Positions 1 through 12,327 of a DNA stretch of 64,000 nucleotides are shown piece by piece. The notes below the pieces were generated by a model. It was not told the origin of the DNA and made no database searches. It saw nothing but the letters and a program-made list of their open reading frames with translations. The position numbers and the translations under genes are program-made. This DNA is from Vanilla planifolia (taxonomy: Eukaryota > Streptophyta > Magnoliopsida > Asparagales > Orchidaceae). Position 1 is the first letter of the stretch, and every line of letters begins with the position of its first letter. The stretch spans positions 17,857,057 to 17,921,056 of the forward strand of contig CM043870.1 in NCBI GenBank assembly GCA_023846275.1. Reading direction: 5' to 3'.

Positions 1-1560
1 TCCATATCTATTTATTTTGTTTCTTCTCTTTCTAATATATAATAGTGATTTGGAACATTTTTGTCCAAATACTTTACCTAAATCATTCATTTCTTCATAA
101 CAAGAAGAAAAGTTGTAGACTTTTCGGCAATGAAAGTGTAAAGGGCTTTGTCCTCTTGCATTAAGTTGAATAATTGTACATGACCTATGACCCATATAGT
201 CATGAATATGCTGGGATGGAGAAAAACATTCAGAAAATTATAGTTCACAAATCAAAAAAACTTTAGAAGTATTTTTCTACAACGCTTAATGTTTCCAAAG
301 ACATAAAGGAGGGCAATCCACATGTTAATAGATATTGGAAAAATTCACCATAAAAAATACAAGAGAGTGACTTTATATTAGGAGCTTCGAAATTTCAAAC
401 AACCCATTATGACAACAATTGAAAGGACTACACTTGCTATAAGAGGAGAAAAATGGTGCCTTTTTGAATTATTAACATAAGGGATTTTTGCTATCTAGCA
501 ATTATTTTGATCATTTGAAATCCTTCCTTACATTTATAAACATACTATTATTATTTAAACAATAATTAAAAGAAACAAAAAAAATACATAAAGCACATAA
601 TGATTTCAATTGGCTTTACCATGAACACAAAGCCTTCATTAAACTACTGTTGACCTATCGAGGCTTCCACTAAACAAGCAATGTTTGCCATATGGTGGGC
701 ATACAAGGAATCCTCGCAACAACTTCATCAACCATCAACAGAACACATACGAGGCCATAGTCATTAGCCAATCTTGACCATAACTTAACAACAATTATGC
801 TGGTTGAAAGATCAAAATTTATAACACTAAGAAAACTTTTTATCGCTTCTACCTTAATCCCTTTTTGACAAAAGTGACATAATATCTAAGTGTATGATGA
901 AGACATTAACATGCTTAGAATCAACTAAATAAAGATAATAGAATGAACTGTTTTCATCCATCTATTCTAATACAAAAATATAGTCCTACTTATATTCTCG
1001 ATGAATCACTCATTCTTAAAAGTAAGTCTAATAGCTTTATTTATTTTCCTAGAGTGAATAAACTTGCCATTATGAATTTAGCAATTGTCTATAAACTGAC
1101 AATCAATAATCAGGACAATAGGTAGATATAGTTGATTGGCTTAATAAACCAGCTATATGATATTTACGCATTTGTAGCATAAGTTTATCATGCAAATATG
1201 GCATAAATGAGTTGATAATACATTAAAAAGCTTTATTTTTTTTTTTTTATGTTTTCAATTTTTGTTCTAAATGAAAACTCAAATTATAAAAGCACGATAA
1301 ATTTATTATATTAAGAAAAGGTGTTCGTGCATGTATAAAAGGGGGAAACTAATATAAAATTAAAATTTTCAAAATATGAAGATCTATTAGGGTTGTTTCG
1401 TACCATATATGATCACAATAATATGATAATGTTTTTGTTAACAAATTTTAACTTAAAAAATGAGTCATGCACATAAAGAGAATATGATATTTCTCTAACA
1501 ACTTTGTAACATTTGATTTAGTGAATGTATCAATCTTATAAATTTCTACACCATTTAACT
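1..1560. other. Unassigned intergenic DNA, left edge
   Basis: No reading frame longer than about 60 codons and no family motif that I recognise on either strand. Composition is AT-rich but mixed, clearly less extreme than the block that follows. A run of ten or more T lies near 1231. The short frame at 943-1125 has no recognisable similarity and is best treated as chance. Confidence 0.5.
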
Positions 1561-4500
1561 ACTTATTATGCACATTTTGGATAATGTTTCAAATTTTCTA
1601 TTAGATTTATTTTTATTGTTTTTTATATACATATATGTATGTGAGTTATGCACATTCTTTTTAAAGTTTTAATTATTCTTTTATCGTAATTATTTTTTGT
1701 ATATTTTTAATTCTGCAAAACTTTATGAAATCAATCAGTTGCCATTTCTCTTTCCTTATTGAAGAATGCCTTTAATGTATTGTATAATTAAATATATATT
1801 CTCTTCTTTTTTGTTTTCTTTTTGTACTTACCTTGATTTTTAAGATTTTGTTATAGTGACAATTTTTTTAAATATTGTAGTTTCTTATATTAGCATTACT
1901 CATTGGTGATATTTGCTTTAATAAAACGTCTTCAATTATAATAATTTTTGGTTCATTTCATGTTTTGGATAAATTATTTACTTGTTTCTAAAATAGTTAT
2001 AAATATTTGTGATTTCTTTGTTAATTATTTTACACTTTTATCTTTTATGATGCTATAATTTGCTTTGAATTCCTTTCGCAAAACTATGAACATTATAGAA
2101 AAAGTTTAAAATTGTTAATTATGAGTGCTTCAACCATTTTGGTATTCTGTTCTTCATTATTTGCATTCTATAATTTCCTTCCTTTTTGTTACTTGAAACT
2201 TTTCGTTGATATATCATAAATTTGAAAGAGTATTTAATGAGTCATTTTATGAATATATTATTTAAATCATTTTGAATATTTTAAATTTTTTCATATAGAA
2301 AATACTTATTTTTTACAATGGCATAATGCTTTAAAATTATTTTGACATAAAAACTTTATTTTTTAGTACATTTATTATAATAGTTTTGTGAAATATGAAG
2401 TATACAAATTTTTATTTTAAATTCAAGTTTTTGTCAATGAATTCACATACTTTATGTATTATTTTTTATTATTTATGTGCTTTTATCATATTTATGAATC
2501 TTTTATTTCACAAGAATATTTTTAACGAATATATTTCTTGAATCATAAATTTTTTATATTTTATGCTTATTATTTATAATATTTTCAATTTTTATAATTT
2601 TTCTTTTTTTAATATTTATACTTGCACTATAGTTTTTGCACTATTCTATGATATTATTTCTTTTATTTTTTAAAAAACATTTTCAAAGTAATATTTTGTA
2701 CTATTGGACTAAGTAATTGTTAAGATAATCCTTCATTAGAATAACTTTTCTCTTATTCTTTTAATAAATTCATTGAAAAGAATTCTAAATAACTCATAAT
2801 TATGTGCTGTCATATTGCTTTTAAAAATTTTGCATACTTTGGTTTAATTATTTTAAATATTTAGAATTAAAAAATAAGTTTATGTTCTATTATGTTTTAA
2901 AATATGTTTTAATGTACAAGTAATTTAATAATGCAATATCATTTTATATCTTTGTCCTCTTTGTTGTTCCTATTCCAAAAAACGATTGCTATACTTCCAG
3001 GATCAATTTCCTCAAGTGGAACACATTGTTTTTATGCTATAAATTTATTGTAGGTTACATTTAGTCATTTCTCATTTTGATTTTGTAAAATGAAAGCTTT
3101 TAATCACATGGTACGCAAACAAAGTTAAATGTCGCAAACGAGAAATTATGTTTACATTTTCTTTTTATTGGCCCTTTATTTTTTTTATACTATAGATTTG
3201 TTATTTATATCTCATAATTTGTTTCAATTATTTGTTTATATAAAAGAAATTTAAAATTTACATATTTAAAGTTAAATTTATAATTTTTAAAAAATAATTT
3301 CCATAGTTAAAATATAATAAATATGAGATGTAAACTACCAAAAATATTTAAGACAATTAAAATGATTCTGATTTTCTAACTAACAAAATAACTATCAAAA
3401 AGTCCTTTCATAATAATATGAGCTTCGTAAGTATGCTGGTATAAGAAAATTTAAGCATGAAAAATAACAGTACTTTAACAAAAAATAGTTTCATAGTGCA
3501 TGAATAAGAAATAAAGATTATTAGTTATTAGAAATGTTCACAATATATGTATCATATATCCAAAATAAGTTGGCATAACCTTTAAAACTAATGAAATATG
3601 GAAATCTAAAAAATAAAATTATATAAAAAATAAAACAAATACAAAAAATTCAAATATTTAAAAAGGTGCAAAATGTTGTTCCATTAAATTTTGCAAGATG
3701 GTTTATTTTATAAAATAATTCAAATAAAAAATTTTATGAATAAAAAGAAAAGTAATAAATATTACAAAACAAAATAAATGCATAAGCTATAAAAATATAG
3801 AAGTTTGTAGTCAAAACAAATACTGAATTATATAAAATATTTAAAAATTATAAATAATTTTAGGTTATGTTAACTAAGAATAGTTTATAATTAATATATA
3901 TAATTACAAATAAATGAAGAAAAAAACTTATAGGCACTTAAAATGGTATGCGAAGCTGGTTCGTTATATATGACCATCAAAACAAAAGTTCAAAATTAAA
4001 TTTGTTACCACAAAACATCATTTAATCTATAATTAGAAATTATATTAGACAATTTAGTCACGTTTGCTATCCTAAAACCCAAAAATATAGTAGGTATGGT
4101 CATAGTCATTTTTCAAATGTATTATAAGTTTTTATTAAGGATGAGCTTAGCATCCCCTCATTGCAAAATGCTTAGATTACTTATTTACATGTTATGTCAT
4201 AAAAGTTTAACATTTTTTATTTAAAATAAATTACTTATATAGTTTATTTCTATGTAATGTTTTGTGCTTACTATGAAAATTATTTTGCAATTGCACTATA
4301 AACTTTTAACACATAAAAATCATATTATTATTGTGAATATCTTTGTGTTTTAAATTTAAAAGAAATTAATTTGTTAAAAAAAAGTTTGCATAAGTGCACT
4401 ATTATGGACAATTCTTCAAGACATGTACAAAATTTAAATATTATAAATATTTTTATACTTTAACTTTATAACTTTTCTCTCATAAATTTTTACTTTGTTT

Positions 4501-5822
4501 TATACTTATCCCACTCATTATTTATTTATTTATATGTTAAATTTATAAACTATATTTTGATTATATAATACTACAAAATCTGCAATAACTCGTATAGGAC
4601 TATTACATTAAGGATAAGGCAATGATTTTCATTTGTTATTTGTTTATACTTCTTATTTGCTATTATTTCAAAAGTTTTCTCCATTGTTGAATTTTATGAA
4701 GCTAATTTTGTTTCTAAGTAAATTTGTTTCTCATTGATAGATAAAATGTTTGTTTTATAAAATTTTAGATCATATAGTTTATAACATATCAAATATTTGA
4801 CAATATTAAGATATTTTATATGTTTTGAATTATAAAATGGTTTTTATTAATTACATCAATATTATTTTCATAAAACGTTAAGGAAATTTTTTATGCTGAA
4901 TTGTATGTATTAACATTTAAAATGCTTAATTTTATTTTTAATTTATTTTCTAATTATGGTTTATATTTTATATCTTTTATGTCAATTTTACTATTTCCTA
5001 AGTTTTTTATTTGAGATATTACTTTTCAAATCTAACTAAAATAATTATTTTTAAATTTGGTTAATAATAATAATTTTTATTCTCATGACATTACATTAAT
5101 GTAAAAAATTATGAGTAACTTTTTTTTTTTAATATATTAGATATCAAAAATTTTTGTGTAAATATAAACTTTTATGTATGTAATGTTGAATCAAATTTAA
5201 AATATTATTATCCTTCCACCTTAAGCTATATGGGCATTACTTTGATTAAGTTTAGTTTTTTTATTTAAATAATAAGATTTTAGTATTATTTTTGTATTTT
5301 TAAAATTTTTATTTACGAAAAAAATTTTAAATATATAAATTTTACTTTTTGAAAAATCTTTTATAAAAATTTGTTTTTTAAATTTTGATTAGGACATCAA
5401 CCATTTTTATTTTAATAACAAATTATCCAATTAGAGATATTCTAAAAGAATTTAGTTTTGCTACAATAAATGCTTATATTTAAATCTTTTTTATTGTAGT
5501 TGCTTGAGACATTGGAGTGTTCGAAATTTATTTATTTATTATTATTGTATTTTTTAAATTTTATATTTGTATATTATTTGTATTTGTTGGCTTGTTTATG
5601 ATATTTAATATATCACTATGTCAATTCCTAAAAATGTTAACATATTACCTAAAATCTTAAATATTTAATTTCTATAATAATTATGGTTTTGTTAATTAGT
5701 TGAAAAGTTTCATATGCTAACATATTTCTTGAGATTATGACAATAAAGGAAATTTTGAATATATAAAATATCATGTATTGATCCATATTTTCAAGTTATA
5801 TTTTTCTATTTTATCCACTTGT
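1561..5822. other. AT-rich block with alternating A-rich and T-rich stretches, outer part
   Basis: Almost pure A+T with little sign of coding. The + strand is T-rich from about 1560 to 3100, A-rich from about 3200 to 4100 and T-rich again from about 4140 to 5820. The switches are abrupt and each stretch is about 1-1.7 kb. I could not convincingly align this part with the right-hand AT block, although a short similarity of 3765-3850 to 7400-7490 is possible. It joins directly to the recognised repeat copy that starts near 5823. Confidence 0.55.
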
Positions 5823-6730
5823 AATAATATATTTTCAATCATTGTACCATTAAGATAACCATCTTTTGCATAGTGTGACATAATTTTTGAAAATTTTAAA
5901 TAATCTCTTACATTAGGGTTTTTCTCAATTCCATGAATTTATTTAAACTAAAGCAATTTGAAATTTCTTCGATAAAAAAAATATATAATTTTTTGTTAGT
6001 TTTATAACCCTTTTTAAAAAGTTTATTCAATAAATAAAAAATTTTAAAAATACAAATAAAAAAATTCTTAACATAACATTTCTAACATTTAACATAGGTA
6101 AAATTCTTGTAAAAACTTGATCATAAGTGCTCCACAATGTTCCACTATATAGGGTATTAAGAAACCAACTATTAAACATTATATTTTATAAATATAAAAT
6201 AAAAAAAATTTATGTATTATTCCAAACATTGGAAAAATAATAATATATTACAAAAATTTTAAGGAAAACTAAAAATAATTGTAATGACAAATTACACAAA
6301 ATATAAATATTTTGTAATACATTAAATTAATAATCCGTCATACAAATAAATGTTTTATGATCTAGCAAATATTGCAAAAAACATTTTTTGGAATAAATAA
6401 AAAAAGAATTAAGAGCACAAAATATTACAAGGTTATAAAGAGATTTATGATAAGAAATAAGTCTTAGTATTTAAAATATAATAAAAAGTTTTCATTATAC
6501 TAGTAAAAAACAAATAGCCAACAAAAAACTTATTAATATGATATTTCAAGTAAAAATGGGATTAATATGTTTGTTTTTAATGATTAAAAGATACGACAAA
6601 GAGGTCGTCACAATTCAAAAAGGTACTTTCTTAAAATTATTTCAAAATATGCACTATTGGTATAAAATAAACATAACAATTTAAAGTATAATGTATTGTT
6701 TTCCTATTTCAGGTTAAATTTTTTAACTTA
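5823..6730 (+). repeat. Tandem unit 1 of the left AT-rich repeat (period about 908 bp)
   Basis: Starts with 'taataatatattttcaatc' and is followed by a second unit that starts with 'taataatatattgtgaatc' at about 6731. The units share, in order: an early '...ttttgaaaattttaaa' stretch, 'aaaaagtttatt', 'cttaacataacatttctaac', an 'attccaaacattggaaa' stretch, 'aaacattttttggaataa', and 'gatatttcaagtaaaaatgg'. Divergence with indels is considerable. The homologous stretch on the right (51850-52640) is present only once. Confidence 0.7.
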
Positions 6731-7700
6731 TAATAATATATTGTGAATCATTATATTATTAAAAAAACCCTTTTTTACATAATTTGTCAAAAATTTTAAA
6801 ATTTTAAAAAGTTTATTGCATTATTTTTTTTATTATTTGGATAATTTTATTAAAAACTAAAATAATTTAAAATTTCATGCCCAAAAAATATAACTTTTTA
6901 TGTTTTTTTTAAAGTTTTGTAATTTTTATTTAATAATTTAAAAAAATTGACATAAAAGTAAAAAGATATTAACTTAAAATTTCTGACATTAAACATTGGT
7001 AAATTGATTACTAAAAAATATAGAGTAAATTCGTTACTTAATAAAAAATTATGTAGAATATTTAAAGAAAAATAAATAAAAATTCAACTTCATTAATATC
7101 AAATTTTTAAAATTTTTAAATTATTAATATAAAAAATTAAAGAAAAATTGATGTATCATTCCAAAAATTGAAAATATCACAATAAATATAAAAAACTTTT
7201 AAATCAAATACAACATAATTCTTATAACAAATAAAAAAAGAATTTAAAAATTATCTTTTACATTTCATCAATAAACAAGCACAATTTTATATCTACAATG
7301 TTCAAGGAAATATTGTAAAATCTTTTTTTGGATTAAAAAAAGAGAAAATGATTAAGAACATAAAATATTTAAACTATTCAAAAGAATGGGAATTATCACA
7401 AAAAGCACTTAAATGCATAAAGTATAAAAGTTTCATGAGATAATAAAAAACTTACATCTACAAATAACTCTAAATATTTAAAATATAATGAATAAGTTTA
7501 TTTATAGTAATAAAAATATAAATAACTAATAATAAATGATTAATAAGATATTTCAAATGTAAATGACATAAATACCCCATACATTTAATGATCAAATGAT
7601 ATAACAAAAAAACTACTACAATCTAAAATCATATTTACAAAATCTTATTTAAGTTGTTAAGAGTAGACATTAATAGTATAAAATGTACTAAAAATAAAAA
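6731..7700 (+). repeat. Tandem unit 2 of the left AT-rich repeat
   Basis: Second copy of the unit described at 5823-6730. Matching landmarks are 'cttaaaatttctgacatt', 'attccaaaaattgaaaat', 'ctttttttggattaaaaa' and 'gatatttcaaatgtaaatg'. It runs on into the T-rich segment at about 7740, which unit 1 does not, so unit 2 is the one in the original context shared with the right-hand copy. Confidence 0.68.
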
Positions 7701-8032
7701 GATAGTGCCATATATAAACATGAGCCCCTACCATCACATAACATAGATAATTCACATAAAAGGATTATCTCTAATTTATCATTTGTATTTATTTTTTCAT
7801 GGACCTCTTCTTATCATTTTGGATTTTTTATTTAAATTTAAATATTTATTTGTCTTCACTAAAAATTTTGTACACCTTCTGCAATAATAACTTTTAGCAT
7901 TTTGAACATTAACTATGTTACAATTATTTCTATATTGGTTTTTAATTTTTAACATCATTTATTTACGTGGTGAATATTTTTAGCGTATAGTAAGTATAGA
8001 TTTATTATTTCTGTATTGTTCAAATAATTTAT

Positions 8033-8200
8033 ATTTATTTAGTTTATTAATATTTTATTATATTGATGATATTTTTTAAGTTTTGATATGTTTTTACTTG
8101 TCATATTTATGTAAGTAATTTATCTTTATTTATTTTATTAATATTTTATTATATTGATGATATGTTTTAAATTTTAATGTATTTTTAATTTTCATATTTA
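8033..8200 (+). repeat. Short internal tandem duplication (about 85-90 bp)
   Basis: The string 'tattttattatattgatga' with flanking sequence occurs twice, near 8050 and near 8138, each followed by a 'tttttaa.ttttgatatgt'-like stretch and 'catattta'. The corresponding right-hand region near 52970 has a single copy, so the duplication is specific to the left copy. Confidence 0.7.
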
Positions 8201-9560
8201 CATTTTAATTCAATTATTTAATAAAATTACAATTTTTAAGTTATGTTTTTCTATTTATGAGAAGTCTCTTTATTTGTAAATTCGAATGAAAAATTAAACT
8301 TTTTTGATATTACACAATATTAAATATTTTTAATCATTATATAGAAGACATTTTTTTATGTTTTTCGAAATTTTTAAATGTTATAACTATTTTGTGATTA
8401 TAAGAACTTTATATATTTTAATCTCATGTGCTATGTTTTATTTAACAATGACATATCTTGACTATTCCATTTTAGTTTTAAAAAATTTAAAGTTTTTTAA
8501 CGATAAACACTAAAACATTTCTTTAGTCAAAACTATTCAATCAAAAAATTAAAAATGAAATGAAAAACAAATCTCTAATGTAAAATGATATGAACAATAA
8601 TTCTATCATAAAAAATTAAAAATTGAAAAATATCAAATATATATAATGATAAGCAAATATACTTTAAAAAAACACGATTAATAAAACTTTTTAGAGTTCT
8701 AATTATCAAAAAATCTTAAAATAATTTGCATAATTTATTGTGATGTAAATTTAGCACACAAATTTTCAATAGTAAAGAGTATAAAAATATAGAAACAAAC
8801 TTATAAAAAAGTAAAGTATTAAAAACACAAAAGATAAGACTTATTTGATTTATATTAGAAAAAATTTAATAATAACAAAAGTATGCCAATTTTTTATTTC
8901 ACAAGAAATGAACAAAAGATCTATAGCATCAATTTTGCATGATGTTGAATATCTGATTTTGTTGATAGGTATTTTTTTCTCTAAAAAAAGTTTTATTTTT
9001 GAACTTTTTTTTAATATTTGCACTATTCTTTAAATACATAATTAAAGATTATACAATCTTATATGAAAACAAAAAATATTAAAATTGTTTATTTTTTTTC
9101 TAGCATTATAATTATTTTTTTATATTTTAAATTTTTAATGACATATTTGTCAGGAATTAGTCGTTAGTATTATCAATATTCTTTTATTGAAATTATTTAC
9201 TTGTTTTTCATTGTGGTTAGTTTTTCTTAAATTGGAATATTTTAACTTTATTTTCATGATTGTAATAAAAGAATTTAAATTCATAAACAATTGTTTATAA
9301 TTTACTAATGAAATTCTTTTTAAAATTTCCGTTAATATTTTAATAAAAATAGGAAGTTACCGAAATCATAAATAAAGCTAAAATTTTAATGTAGTTAATA
9401 ATTTGCAACTATATAGCAATTCAAATAAATTATCAAAGGCAAATTAAGTAATGACATATTCTTATTGAAGCAAAAATATAAAAATAAATATTATAATGAA
9501 GAAGTAAAAGTGATTAGTAAAATAAAATATTTAAATTGAAGAGGAAATGTTAATTAATAA

Positions 9561-9582
9561 TGCCTTCTACATGCCTTCTACA
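9561..9582 (+). repeat. Perfect 11-bp tandem repeat, two units
   Basis: 'tgccttctaca' occurs twice head to tail. It lies inside the left AT-rich repeat, in a segment matching about 58310-58330, where no such duplication is seen. Confidence 0.85.
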
Positions 9583-10149
9583 ATAAAGTGGTATTATTTA
9601 TTTTGTTACATGCCTACATAATTTATTTGCTTGTTATTTATTTTAGAATAACAATTAATTGCATGATATTTTTTATCAAATTTATTTAGTAATTAAATTA
9701 TTAAAAAGTTTTTAACATTTTTAGTATTCCATTCTGCTATGAGAAATTTGTATTTTCAAATCTTTAATTTTTTAATTTTTGTTATAATGTGAAGTTTTCC
9801 TAAATTGAGATATTTAAGAATATTTTTGTTAATCTTTTATGTAAATATACAAAATAATTTATAAGTTCATTGTGTTGATGCTACTTTTTTTCTTATTTTT
9901 TAAATCTATTTATATGCACATATTGTAATTGCTGTTAACTTAATTATTCAAATATGTCGAAACATTTCAGTTTTTTTATAACTTCATCTATTTTTATTCT
10001 TTTTGCTACTTTGCTTGTACTTGAACATTTTGTTAATATATTAATCTTTTAAATTTTTAATATAATATTTTTTAACTTTATATTTAGTATTTTGGAAAGG
10101 AAAAAAGTAAGTCAACATTCTAAAGATATGAACTACAAAAATGTAAGAG

Positions 10150-10950
10150 AAGAAGAGATAAACTAATGATTTAAAAGAAAAAAACCATAGAAGATAAGAA
10201 CTACAAAAGACATGATAATCCATTTGATAAATTTGACTATGATATCCATAAGAGATATCATGATGGTATAAGAAAAAATGAACCTTCTGATGAGTTAGAT
10301 TAAAATAATGATTTAGATATATTCAAATAAAGAGGAAAGACCTAAGAGTCATTAAGATCAGAGCATATCTATAATGTGGAAATATGTACCCTAACTTTTC
10401 GTGGTAATTTCGATCCTAAAGATTGTGATAACTGATAGACTAGTATGATGAATTTGTTTGACTTGTACCAAATGAGTGAGCAAAAAATATCAATTTATTA
10501 AGGTTAACTTAGTGTATTGTCGATAAGTTCCTTAAAAACTAAGAGCATTAATGTACTAAAATGATGAAGAGGTATCCTTTTAAAAGGCTTATTCTAATAA
10601 TCTATAATATCAAAATGAAAGATAAATAAGAAAGGTTTTTCTACTATGATAGATATATTTAGAGAAAGCCTATTGCGTAGCTAGAAATGTTCAAAAAAGT
10701 AGAATTTATGTTTTAAGAGATATGACAAGTCAGTTTCTTGAAAGCCCTAGACCCCTATTTCTCAACCAATCTCACTCGCACTTCAGCTACCCCATCTACC
10801 ATAGTTTCTAAACCTCAGAAAACTACGTTACCATCAACTTTTCTACAGTGTTCTTTGGCCTAACCCAAATAATTTGGAATACTCCATTTTAGGTGCCATG
10901 AAATGAGACATATAGCTATAAGCTATCCAAAGAGATCTATGACTATGAAC
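10150..10950 (+). pseudogene. gag: Element A gag remnant (capsid and zinc knuckle)
   Basis: Structural protein of the retrotransposon particle. From 10361 the + frame reads EHIYNVEICTLTFRGNFDPK, the conserved plant chromovirus gag stretch (usual form: a hydrophobic strand, then F.G..DP..). Two stops follow within 30 codons. At 10891-10941 the frame reads RCHEMRHIAISYPKRSM, a worn CCHC zinc knuckle in which the last Cys is Tyr. The Pro/Ser/Thr-rich stretch at 10740-10850 matches the equivalent part of element B. Non-functional. Confidence 0.8.
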
Positions 10951-11129
10951 CTAGAAGGTGTTAATTAATATGAAGTGTTAGAATAAGAGAAAGACATAAT
11001 ACCTGATGAGAAAGCTAAAAAAAGAGTTAGAAAACACGAAAAGTTTCATATTATATGCATCCTTACAGCCCCATAAATGCGAGGTGACTAAAAGTGCACC
11101 AATATCTTTAACACCAGCATAAAAATTAA

Positions 11130-11473
11130 GGAACCATTTTTTATTATTGGTAGTTAAAATAATGTAATATCTCTCATTACTATTATGCTTATTAGAGCTT
11201 CTTTAATGAAAAATTCAAACCCTTACTCTGTGTCATTGATAGATAAAATCTCTATACTATTAAGCAATAATTTATGTATCATTGAAATTTGGTAAGTATA
11301 ATTACAAGGTTTTTTATGATATCATACCTACGCAAGTAGAACATCTTATTTTTAGAACACCAATGTTTTTTTATAAAGACATGACTCAGAAGGGTAAGAA
11401 AAACATGTATTCCTTTATTTATGAAGAAAAGACCATCACATTACATCAGAGTCCACCATATGAGAGGCATTAA
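11130..11473 (+). pseudogene. Element A protease end and linker to RT
   Basis: At 11140-11175 a worn aspartic-protease substrate-binding stretch is visible (I.GS.NNVIS, with a stop where the Gly-Ser-Cys of the family should be). After a frameshift, 11282-11473 is open for 63 codons and carries the hallmark linker seen in plant Ty3/gypsy polyproteins: FGKYNYKVFYDIIP, then HLIFRTPMFFYKDMT, then GKKNMYSF. In intact relatives this reads as FG.Y.DEV.CDV.PM...H.LLGRPWQ.D....DG..N.YSF. This is the longest open piece of element A and is not evidence of a working gene. Confidence 0.85.
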
Positions 11474-12139
11474 GCACTTAAGACTAACAAATCTATAAAA
11501 ACATCTAGGTCCATGGATAAAGTAAAAAAAAAAGATAAGGAATTTAAGCTTGAATATGCTACCCCAAGTTAAGAAAAGAAGTAATCAAGGAGACTTAGTT
11601 TAGCTTCTTATAATTAAAGAGTTAGATACCACCTTACTAAACCCATCACTTATGGTATAGCCACATGATAATAAGCAAATATATTTCATTGATTTTATTC
11701 CGTTACCAATGGATTTTCAAACTACTTTCTCTACTGAAAAATTTTTATGCTAAAATAATATCTAAGAAAATTAATTAAAGTAATGAATGTTACAAGAAAT
11801 TAGTAGATCCTCAAAAAAAGTTAGGCAATTTTATGAAAGTAGCTATATTATCATTAGAGTTATTTGAGAATAGTTTCTTCTCATAGCTTATAAGAAATTA
11901 CAAGTGCAAGTGGCTAGATATTTTATGAATGTTCAAAAACTTGAAACTAATGCATAAATGTTGGATTTACTAGAAGAGTATAAGCATTAGATCAACCTTT
12001 AACTATAAGGATTTAGTCTCTAACATGGCACATTTCAAGTACCACTTGACTCATTTGAGCCTAATTTGCACATGCTAAGTGAATTTCCTTATCATTACAT
12101 TAGCTTTAAGAGTAAGAATAATGTGAAGAAAATTTTAGG

Positions 12140-12327
12140 TCATGACACAATTCAAACCAAATATTATTAACTTCAAAATTTTTTAGTTTGTTGGTAGAGA
12201 AAATCTTAGATCAACAACTCCTGGCTTATTTATAATGACTTATAATATATCACAACTCAACTATTAGAGCCTTACTATGTCCAACACTCTAATACCACCA
12301 ACCTAAGCTCTCTCCTACCTAAGAGGA
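12140..12327 (+). pseudogene. Element A chromodomain remnant at the pol C-terminus
   Basis: A broken frame reads ILGHDTIQTKYY, stop, LQNFLVCW, stop, then INNSWLIYNDL and TTQLLEPY. It aligns residue by residue with the element B chromodomain remnant and with the usual pattern of chromovirus chromodomains (..ILD......Y.FLVKWKG....E.TWI...L). It directly precedes the LTR. Chromodomains are thought to guide chromovirus insertion to marked chromatin; this one is dead. Confidence 0.7.

Larger units (their letters stand above)
5823..10065 (+). repeat. Long AT-rich dispersed repeat, left copy
   Basis: Several segments match, in the same order and orientation, segments of the block at 51850-59000. 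The clearest are 6060-6600 and 6960-7600 with 51880-52560; 7760-8320 with 52680-53170; 8690-8820 with 56235-56360; and 9155-10060 with 57270-59000. Shared words include 'attgatgatatt', 'gttacacaatat' style strings and 'aagaggaaatgt'/'ttataatgtg'. No reading frame is preserved between the copies, so the repeat appears non-coding or decayed beyond recognition. It is cut off near 10065-10085, where element A begins. It could be a large non-autonomous LTR-type derivative or an AT-rich satellite; I cannot decide. Confidence 0.7.

Noticed and set aside
5823-7700. CRISPR-like array from repeated AT-rich units
   Set aside because: Units are about 900 bp and diverged. There are no short identical repeats with unique spacers, and the DNA is eukaryotic.
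1561-10085. Organelle or bacterial-symbiont origin of the whole window because of extreme A+T
   Set aside because: Chromoviruses, L1-type LINEs and decayed plastid genes embedded between them indicate plant nuclear DNA. No working organelle or bacterial gene is present.
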